Source of the DNA: Chondrilla cf. caribensis
Taxonomy: Eukaryota > Porifera > Demospongiae > Chondrillida > Chondrillidae
DNA: 64,000 nt
NCBI GenBank assembly: GCA_964020155.1
Contig: OZ026553.1
Coordinates: 2,775,979-2,839,978, forward strand
Direction: 5' to 3'
The notes under the pieces were generated by a model. That model had not been told where the DNA came from. It was given only the letters and a program-made list of their open reading frames with translations, and did no database searches. This document shows positions 56,401 to 64,000 of this stretch, one piece after another; within the stretch, counting starts at the first letter, position 1, and every line of letters starts with the position of its first letter. Both the position numbers and the translations under genes were made by a program.

Positions 56401-59400
56401 CTGTTAGAGACCACCACGTAGGACACCCACTGGTCAGTTTCACAACACCAGATGCAAACATCAGACGGAAAAGTAGCCAGCGGACCAAAAAGAACATCAT
56501 TCTCCTTTTGGTAACGTCAGATTCATTTATTTTTTCTTTTCTAATCCAAACACCCAATGGAGCTGTGAATATTGTGAGAAATCCTGCCTCTAGCAGAAGT
56601 ATGTCCCTATAAAATAAAATTGAGCACAATGTATTTGATAACAGGTAGATACTTCGGTATGTAACCTACGTTCCACCAGTACACTAGTTGCATCATTAAC
56701 ATACTGAATAATCCTTACACTTTCTCAGGTAATACTGTACAAATGTATATTTTCCCAGGACGAATATTTCACAAATGGACAAAGTTAGTGTTTAATTTTT
56801 GCAAATGGAATAAGTTTATTTTATATCATAATATACATATTATAATCAATATTGAATAGGAATAAATATGGTGCTCAAATCAGTTGATTTATTGAGCAGC
56901 ATACACCGCAAATATCTGTTTCATTAGCAAATATGGATTCACTACCAGAGAAACTCAAATTTTGCAGAGAAAGGAACAACTGAGAACTTCATACCATTGT
57001 ATTACTAAATAAATGGGTTTTTAGAAGCATCTCGTCTTCTGTATCTGTCTAGTGATATTATTGTTTCTTCTTTAACATGCAGAGGATCAGTGGTTTGTTG
57101 TATAAGTGGAAACCAGTAATATTACAACCATGTATGTTAGGGAGGACTATCGTATTATCATGCATACTTGATAAGTTCTCGTGTGTGGTTAAATTCACAT
57201 GTAAATATTTGTGAATCTTACACCATTCAAGAAGTTCATAAAAATTTAGTATAATTACGTATACAATTATCTGAGCTTACCATTGAAACCACATGAAAAC
57301 TTGACCAACCTGTGAGAATACAAGGAACTAGAATACATGTACCAATTCAATGCTATTCACTGTCCATACTTACTTTATAGCATGACAAATACAGCACCCA
57401 AAGTAAAGCAAACATTCCCATAGATCTCATCTGTGAGAACACAATTCCAGTCAGAGATAGGAGGATTCCAAAGATGGCAATGACTTCCATGAATGCTTCT
57501 GGGCTTAGTGGCAACAATCCCAAGAAGACAAATAATGTTGGACTTCTTGTGAATTCAGACAACAATTGCTTAAAATTCATGTCTGGGGGTAATAACAGAT
57601 ACAAATGTATATAATAGAAGTTGACATGTAACACAACTGACTTCACAACTTTCTAAAGACTTCCCTGTACAAATTGTAGATAGTTCCTATACAGTTGAAC
57701 CTCTCTATTACAAATCTCTAAATAGCAGAAACCTCTATATTAAGGATACCATTCTTTGTCCCAGTGTACAAATGTAGTGTATTGAATGACCTCTGAATTC
57801 AAGAAACCTCTGTAATAAGGACTAAAATTAAGGTCCCAATGTGTCCTTATAGAGAGAGGTTCCACTGTATACATACTAGGACTGGGAATCAGCTGAAATT
57901 TTCAAATTGATAATCAGTACACAGTAACCGATTGATTAAGTGATTAATCACCGGAAGTAATTAAGTGGGCATAACCGGAAAACCACTCCCACTTTTATTA
58001 CACTAAGTAGTCATCAAATAGACATGAAATGAAGTCCACAGAGCCCTTTTCACAATTCATGTACTTTTGAAGTACAAAATTGAACCCATGGAGTGAAGGT
58101 ACTGTATTGGGTAATAAGGTGGGGGTGGCTTCCTTGTCTACTCACTTAATTGCTTCCTGTGATCAATCGATTTGCTTGTACTATTAACGATAATCAGATT
58201 TGAAATGAATATCGATTGATTAATCGATTAATCGTCCCAGCACTAATACATACATGCATATAAAACTCTCTTGTCAGACAACTATACAAAATAGGAGTGC
58301 ACGTTTTGCATTTTCTATTAGAAACCAGGAATTGCACATGACCAACAGTGTACTAGACCTATGTTAGTACATAAGAGTGTACGTACTACATATATGCAAG
58401 TTAAAAATGAAAAAGAACCAGAAAAAATAAATGTGAGTTTTTGGCTAAAGCATTTACGCACTGAGCTAATCAAAAAGGCAAGCTCTACACAGTTGATGGA
58501 TCAATAACGATAAACGTCATTACTAAGAGTGTACATGTATTGAAGAAGAAGAGGCAGGCAAAACAAGTTACTCACACTCTGAGACTGTACCTTCAGAAGC
58601 CTGGCATCATGGTAAAAGATATTTATATACATACAATGGAAACAGAAGTGTATCAATTCACACATCCTCTGTGCTCTGCCTATATATACGTGTGTGCATA
58701 GCTATTCCTTCCATTCCCATTGTAAAATTCACATACATATGCTGAAAACAATAATTTTCAAGGGATAATAGTAACAACGAAAGTTAAAAAATGTCTGCAA
58801 TCTTACAGTATGTATTGAGGGTCAAGCCATAAACACCACCACTTGTGATAAAAGTCGTATGATGTTGCAATAATTATTGAAACTCACCACTATACCTCTC
58901 CACATTGTTCAAAAGCGGTGTCAGTCCATTTACACCATACAGCCCTAGGAGAAGTAGACATGAATACACTATCTTGCACAGCTATGAACACAGTTGATGT
59001 TATGGTGACAAGTTCTTATTATCCAATACTGTGTGTGCATGGGAATACTGTACTATGGACAGGTTCTACATTTACTTTTTTGCTAGAGACAATCAAATAA
59101 AGTATCCACTGACAAACCAGGACGTTATCTTATCCTCTCTGACAAAGCAATTACCAAATTATGCATTTAACCCAGATAAATTTAAAAAATAGTAAAAAAT
59201 GTTTAACTTTTTTGAGTTTCTTGAAATCTGGGGTACTTAATAACACATAATATAAAAAGAACATGTATAACAATGATGCTTTAGTCACCCTGAAAACAAT
59301 TCAATTGGCTGAATACACATTGCTATTGGACACTTTATTTGATCCTTCCATCATTCCAATAGACTAGTGGAATGATGAAAAATGGCATTATGCTACAAGG

Positions 59401-59847
59401 ATTTCACCGAATGAAGAGAGTTTACATGCAAAGTCCAATCGAATAGAGTTTACAGCTATTCTTATGTAGGTGTCCAAGAGTAGATGGTGTCTGAAATTGA
59501 TTTTTATTCTATTTGTAAGAGCTGAGAAAGATTTGCATCTAATCGGTTGAAGTGTTTTTTCAAAAAAGTTACTTTAATCATGGAACCATACTTTTATTTA
59601 CCATGATTTAATAACTTACAGAAAAATACAGTAGTTGTGAATTATTGTACAACGGTTACAATTGCCAAGGCATAACACAGTGACATAAGTTTAAAGTCTA
59701 TAAACGAGTTTAAAATAGTTACGAATTTCATTTAGTCGACTAAAGAAGAAGAATCGCAATCGACTCACCTGGTATTTGTACGTACAGAGATGTAAAGGCG
59801 ATCAAATAAATGAAAAGAATACCAGCAAAATACGTCTTCGACAGCAT
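53449..59847 (-). CDS. LMF2: Lipase maturation factor 2 (spliced)
   Basis: LMF proteins are multi-pass ER membrane proteins needed for folding of secreted lipases. Nine exons with GT/AG sites: 59769-59847 (start ATG 59845-59847; membrane segment then YVQIPG), 58888-58944 (LYGVNGLTPLLNNVE), 57374-57582 (FVFLGLLPLS, LLWVLYLSCYK), 57281-57309 (VGQVFMWFQW), 55854-56606 (RDILLLEAGFL, LFRLMFASGVVKLTSGCPTW, ALNYHYESQCIPTPLAWYVH, QKLSVVATYYIEI, ITSGNYNFFNLLT), 55694-55778, 55166-55406 (NTYGLFRRMTGVGGRPEVVI, VYKPGDINRPPPF), 54041-54266 (PHQPRLDWQMWFAALGSY), and 53449-53704 (WWTRTMTKEYIPPL, then a last membrane helix and stop). Order and sequence follow vertebrate LMF2 from end to end, including the DUF1222 core. 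The C-terminal tail is short. No disruption was seen. MITEs lie in the 57.6-58.9-kb intron. Confidence 0.95.
57692..57867. mobile_element. Pogo/Tigger-like MITE (176 bp), copy 2
   Basis: Ends CAGTTGAACCTCTCTATTA and (inverted) CAGTGGAACCTCTCTCTAT, with TA at 57690-57691 and 57868-57869. It is the same family as 52905-53074, 4.8 kb away, in an LMF2 intron. Confidence 0.8.
57877..58245. mobile_element. hAT-like MITE (369 bp) with 8-bp target duplication
   Basis: Ends TAGGACTGGGAATCAG and (inverted) TAGTGCTGGGACGATTAATC. Flanked by ATACATAC at 57869-57876 and 58246-58253. Interior motifs match the copy at 37497-37865. It starts 9 bp after the pogo-like MITE. Confidence 0.85.
58254..58887. other. 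LMF2 intron, nothing further recognised
   Basis: AT-rich DNA without coding signal or recognisable repeat ends. Confidence 0.4.
58945..59768. other. LMF2 first intron
   Basis: AT-rich intron. A short palindrome around CTTCCATCATTCCAATAGACTAGTGGAATGATG (about 59340-59375; arms CATCATTCCA / TGGAATGATG) is the only structure noticed. Confidence 0.4.
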
Positions 59848-60115
59848 TGCTAAGCTAAATACTTGTAACTCGTTCCCTTGTAACTTATGCGACGCGTATG
59901 ACCAATTACCTCCAGTGAACACTTCTGGGTATCTTATAAAAAACAAAACTCAACAAAAACAGACTCAGGCCATAGACTGTGCTCAGACCAACTAGTGTCG
60001 TACTGTCCTGCCTGATGCACAATAATAATATGGCCGAAAGGCTGGAAAATGGCTACTACGCATCAGGCTGCTACGACCGTCCCACTAAGCGCCCCGGGCG
60101 AACAAAGGGAGGGGC

Positions 60116-60864
60116 GTCTAGCGGCACTAGAGATTAGTTATAGTTCACACCTTGCCGTTATCAACATGTGACAGATCAAATTTCGACCTATTTTATACAA
60201 TATTGGTAATTTATACTGGCTGAATAGCTTAATTTGCCAATATAAATATGTCAGAAATTCGGGCTTTCGCAGAGGTTTAGATAGCTTGTTCGGATTTCCT
60301 CCAAGTAGTACATATCTACCTCATACATTCATATATTACAGTAAGCATGTATAGCTATTACTTTTGCCGTTTTCTGACTACATCGTCGCTTCTCCATTCT
60401 GTAGTGAAATCTGTACGAAAGCTTATCTCTTTTCTAATATGGATTATTTTCAGATGCTTTTCTGATCGTCTAACAGAGCGTTGCAATAAGGTACGAGGAT
60501 CTTACTGAGTGGAAAACGAATACATGTAATGGCATATGTAACAACTTTTTATGGGGAGTCGATCGGTTTTATAGTTTTCGCATACTGTCTATGGTTTTCG
60601 GGAGATTTTAGATGACCGAAGGTAGTGTCCGAAAAACAGTTGAGCTGGAAATTTAAAGTGACACTCGACTGAGATCCTATCGGTATGTCGATTGAAGGAG
60701 TTCGAATGAAGGCAAATGACCAATTCTGTCGTTTGCGCTGTTCTACGCTTGATGTAAAGAATTATTGCTAAGATCTAACACCTCTTTTTAATGAGTGCCA
60801 AGATTCTCGGCATTCGTAGCCGATTCGTCAAAAGTTGCGCAATTAATCTCTAGTGCCGCTAGAC
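60116..60864. mobile_element. Candidate non-autonomous DNA element, 21-bp perfect terminal repeats
   Basis: GTCTAGCGGCACTAGAGATT(A) at 60116-60136 is exactly complementary to 60844-60864. The 749-bp unit has no convincing ORF. No clear target duplication. It lies just upstream of LMF2 and could carry or displace its promoter. Confidence 0.55.
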
Positions 60865-60902
60865 CGTCTTTCACGCCGGAGGCGTTTAGAAAGTCGGTCG
60901 TA

Positions 60903-61024
60903 GCATAGTCTTGTTCCCAGACCCACTTCCGGCCGCCATTTTATTCTGCCGGCAGAATATGTAACTAGTCTCGGGGAATAAAAAATGGCGGCCGGAAGTG
61001 GGTCTAGGAACGATACTATTATGC
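60903..61024. promoter_or_regulatory. Inverted repeat carrying paired ETS and YY1-like motifs
   Basis: A 24-bp core in 60919-60942 is exactly complementary to 60982-61005, with imperfect extension to 60903 and 61024. Each arm contains AAAATGGCGGC (YY1-like) fused to CCGGAAGTG (ETS-like), both pointing outward. This pairing is typical of housekeeping promoters. No gene start is obvious on either side within the next kilobase. Confidence 0.55.
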
Positions 61025-62088
61025 AACCACGGGATAGTCTATATCCGCTCGACCAGACCTTCATTACTGTAGGGGGAAGATCACCATGAAGAGTAGTCTT
61101 GAAGCCAGACAGTTGCTTTTCTGTTTTATTCCTACTTAGCCACTATGTATCGCTTATTAATTTGCTATAAATCAGAAAAAAATATACTAGATGGTATCAG
61201 TCGCAATATAAGCACAATATCAGTTATCATTTTGTTCTATTCATGGTTAATGAACATGGAGCCAAATTAATATTAATATCCATGCTATGCGAGGCTTTTA
61301 TAGTCAATATTAACATTGAAAGCAAAAGTTATATAAATGGAAATTATTAAAAATTAAATCATATTATTATAACGTTAAAATGTCATACACATGATTAATT
61401 GCATGTTTTGATATTTAATTGTACAGTATACTGTGCATAGTTAATGAAATTGTGGTCTTTTGATACATATTGACAAGTCAAAATTGCAGTGTATTAATTG
61501 TTTATGATTATTCATTGTAAATGTGTAGCTATGCAGATAATACTAACATTAATTTATTATTATTATTATAATTGTGCTATATTATATTATTATTATTATT
61601 TTGGTCATTATTATTGTACATATTACATTATAATACTGTGTTATACTGATGGTAAAAAAGCTATGCAGATAAATGCTTCAGTTATTAAATACATACTATT
61701 ATTACTTTTGTTATTATTATAAGTGATATATAAGGTGTTACGGCAATACAAGATGGCTAACGAACCCATAATAGGTAATTATACAAAGACCAAAGTTAAT
61801 ATAAATCTGTGGCGTACAAACATTAACCATAATTTGCATATTATGTGTTAAGTTACATGTGCTTGTACTAATGTGCTTTAGGTGATTTTCGTATCTCGCG
61901 CTGTATGTCACATGCTAACATAAAACACATACATGCATGCACACACAACACACACCTGTAGTAACATCGTGGTAGAGTCTAGGCTTATGTAGAGTGTATT
62001 GAATTGGTAATTGAATTTTGTCCATTTTTCGTCATATTGTTTGAAGTAGCTTCTACATCTCGCGTGAGATTGGAACCCACTACAAATC
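61025..62088. other. Intergenic, AT-rich
   Basis: ATT/TTA-rich simple sequence at about 61550-61725 and a short CACACA stretch near 61935. No gene seen. Confidence 0.5.
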
Positions 62089-62390
62089 TACATTCCAATT
62101 ATTGACACATGAATTTGCCTAACGCATACCTTCTCTTCCCCATCTCTCATACTGGCTCCATTCTGTCTCTGACACTTATGTGAAATTTGATGCTTTGTAC
62201 TTGCACCTCATTTATAGTCATGTGGGAGGCAAAGGGAGGTGGCTAAGGTTATTTCAAGCACATACGTAATTGTATATTCACACTTGATTAAGCCAGGCTC
62301 TCTGAAATCATCACATTCCGTAAAAGACTGAACACTGCAAGATATTAGCAGTTACACAAAGAGTGTAAAGTCTAGTCATCAGTGAATTTG
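62089..62390. repeat. Upstream copy of duplicated promoter segment
   Basis: Nearly identical to 62449-62745 over its first ~160 bp (CACATGAATTTGCCTAACGC ... TTTCAAGCACATA), then more diverged, ending TCTAGTCATCAGTGAATTTG. Its TATA-equivalent is degenerate (CCGTAAAAGA). Confidence 0.85.
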
Positions 62391-62448
62391 GGAATTTATA
62401 AGGACTGCTATTATAACAATGCTTATAATAGGGAGTAAAGTTAATATA

Positions 62449-62745
62449 GATCTACATCTAAATTATTCGCCACATGAATTTGCCTAACGCATACCTTCTC
62501 TTCCCCATCTCTCATACTGGCTCCATTCTGTCTCTGTACACTGCTGTGAAATTTGATGCTTTGTACTTGCACCTCATATCTAGTCATGTGGGAGGCAAAG
62601 GAAGGTGGCTAATGTTATTTCAAGCACATAATTATATTTTCACAATCAATTAATTAGCTAGGCTCCGAAATTATCGCACCTTCTATAAAAGCATGGACAC
62701 AACAAGCTGATATCAGTTACAGAAGTCTAGTCGTCAGTGAATTTG
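62449..62745. repeat. Downstream copy of duplicated promoter segment
   Basis: Carries the intact TATAAAA and leads directly into the carbonic anhydrase 5' UTR, ending TCTAGTCGTCAGTGAATTTG. Confidence 0.85.
62684..62690 (+). promoter_or_regulatory. TATA box of the carbonic anhydrase gene
   Basis: TATAAAA lies 98 bp before the ATG; a start site near 62715 is expected. In the duplicated upstream segment the same place reads GTAAAAG. Confidence 0.6.
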
Positions 62746-62787
62746 CAAAGTTTGGATTACAATTGCAATATTAATTTAGGAGGTACC

Positions 62788-63666
62788 ATGAATATGAGGA
62801 TAATATTCACTTTGATTGTCCTGGTTGATTTAAAACTCTGTGACACAGCTGATATTTCATATTCATATGATAATCAGGAAGCATGGAAAACTCTCCCCAG
62901 CTCATCTTGTAATGGTAGAAGACAATCTCCCGTCAACATAATCACTGGGAATGCCAAGATTGGATCTGAATTGATTAACCTACGCCTATCTAATTGGGAT
63001 ATTCTGATTGACGGGAAGTTTATGAATAATGGACACACTATCGTATTTCATCCCAGCAGGAATGATTCTACTGTACATAATCACTTGGGAAACTACACCG
63101 TGCAACAGTTTCATTTTCATTGGGGAAGAAGTGACACAGAAGGTTCAGAGCATCAAGTGGATGGAAGAAAATATGATGCTGAAATACACTTTGTCTCCAC
63201 AAAGAATGGAGAAGCAAATATTTCTGATGGTGGTTATTATAGTGTTATAGGAATATTTTGTGAGGCTGATCCCCAGCTGGGAAACTCTGATCCATGGAAT
63301 AATATCACTCTCAATCAATTAGTGGCAGCTGATAGTGAACACACCTCTAGCATTGTTTATCAAACTTTCCTGCCGGACAACCTTGACTACTATCACTATG
63401 AGGGGTCTCTCACTACACCAAATTGCAACGAGATTGTTCAATGGTTTGTTGTGAAAAAAACAATCAAAATACCAGCTGCCTTTCTGCAGCAATTACGTCA
63501 ATTGACTGACAGCAACAGTGAGAAAATAACATACAACTTTCGATACCCTCAGCCACTCAACAGTCGTTCAATTCTCACCATGTCAAGTGCCACAACCCCC
63601 AAAGCCTACCTGAGCATCAGTTTATTTGCTGTGACTACAATTCTTCTTGTCATCCTTCTGAGCTAG
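62788..63666 (+). CDS. Secreted, probably GPI-anchored alpha-carbonic anhydrase (intronless)
   Basis: It catalyses CO2 + H2O to bicarbonate + H+ outside the cell. 292 residues; ATG at 62788 has a good context (ACCATGA), and no ATG lies upstream in frame. Residues 1-20 are a signal peptide (MRIIFTLIVLV). The zinc ligands are H109 and H111 (QFHFHWG) and H134 (AEIHF). H83 in NNGH is the proton-shuttle position, E121 and T209 (SLTTPN) the gate pair, and C41 and C213 the usual disulfide of extracellular forms. Several NxS/T sites (NDS, NYT, NIS, NIT) fit secretion. The hydrophobic end (SISLFAVTTILLVILLS) without a following charged tail suggests a GPI signal. All catalytic residues are present. 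The lack of introns, unusual beside intron-rich neighbours, suggests a retrocopy origin or intron loss. In sponges and corals such enzymes serve calcification; that role here is only a possibility. Confidence 0.95.
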   Translation: MNMRIIFTLIVLVDLKLCDTADISYSYDNQEAWKTLPSSSCNGRRQSPVNIITGNAKIGSELINLRLSNWDILIDGKFMNNGHTIVFHPSRNDSTVHNHLGNYTVQQFHFHWGRSDTEGSEHQVDGRKYDAEIHFVSTKNGEANISDGGYYSVIGIFCEADPQLGNSDPWNNITLNQLVAADSEHTSSIVYQTFLPDNLDYYHYEGSLTTPNCNEIVQWFVVKKTIKIPAAFLQQLRQLTDSNSEKITYNFRYPQPLNSRSILTMSSATTPKAYLSISLFAVTTILLVILLS

Positions 63667-64000
63667 TGTGTTATATGTTGCCATGCACAACTGCCATGCA
63701 GAACTTGTCTGCTGTAGATAATCCATGTAGATTAACAATGATATAACGATATAATGTTAGCAAGAAATAGTGTAAACATGTAGTGTTCACCAAGTGCAAA
63801 TATGTACATCATTATATCCATTGCAATAATATATTAATTTCGAATTCATTAATCAGAATACAATGGAAGGGAGCATACGTACGTAAATAAAATTATGAAT
63901 GTATATACAAACTAGTTAAATGATAATAAATTGGTGTGTATCCATAATTATTATTAAAAGGGAGCTAAGGTTTTCAGCCTGATGAATCTGGGCCATATAT
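63667..64000. other. 3' flank of the carbonic anhydrase gene
   Basis: AATAAA at about 63886-63891 (GTAAATAAAATT) is a plausible polyadenylation signal, about 220 nt after the stop. Nothing else recognised. Confidence 0.5.

Overview
The window is nuclear DNA from an animal: AT-rich, gene-sparse, with many short exons (about 40-180 nt) bounded by GT/AG, and many mobile elements. The host genes are recognisable as animal genes: a DENN-domain protein of the SBF/MTMR5-13 type, mitochondrial RNA polymerase (POLRMT), lipase maturation factor 2 (LMF2) and a secreted alpha-carbonic anhydrase. The repeat content (2A-bearing APE-type LINE, Ty3/gypsy, Tc1, hAT and pogo relics, very common TACGTA strings) and the intron-rich gene structure fit a marine invertebrate. 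I lean towards a non-bilaterian such as a sponge, but the sequence alone does not prove this.

Layout. Positions 1-11315 (minus strand) hold the exons of a DENN/SBF-like gene whose 5' end is near 11315; it may run off the left edge. From 11.4 to 16.6 kb there are two unassigned minus-strand exons, an isolated C-terminal exon of a GH27 alpha-galactosidase enclosed by a perfect 50-bp inverted repeat, many (CA)n arrays, and a CpG-rich promoter-like patch. A plus-strand coiled-coil gene starts at 16630 and runs to about 19.8 kb. POLRMT follows on the plus strand and fills about 20.4-50.56 kb with roughly 30 exons. LMF2 (minus) occupies 53.4-59.85 kb, and an intronless, probably GPI-anchored carbonic anhydrase (plus) lies at 62.79-63.67 kb behind a duplicated promoter segment.

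Mobile DNA. POLRMT introns carry three large insertions. (1) A 3.5-kb element, 24169-27685, has 26-bp terminal inverted repeats and a TA target duplication. It carries both a frameshifted Tc1-type DD34E transposase and, on the opposite strand, an intact 540-codon BEN-domain protein. This two-gene arrangement is the most unusual thing here. (2) A nearly full-length LINE, 29778-33165, has an intact endonuclease/reverse transcriptase ORF, a 2A-like peptide and a (TTAGG)n tail. (3) A young Ty3/gypsy element, 38971-44908, has 218-bp LTRs differing at four sites and a single gag-pol frame broken by four stop codons. The long ORFs of all three face against POLRMT. Smaller hAT-like and pogo-like MITEs, several with clear target duplications, are scattered through introns and spacers.

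How the genes relate. POLRMT transcribes mitochondrial DNA; LMF2 acts in the ER on secreted lipases; the carbonic anhydrase works outside the cell; the DENN protein is expected in membrane traffic. They look like neighbours without a shared pathway.
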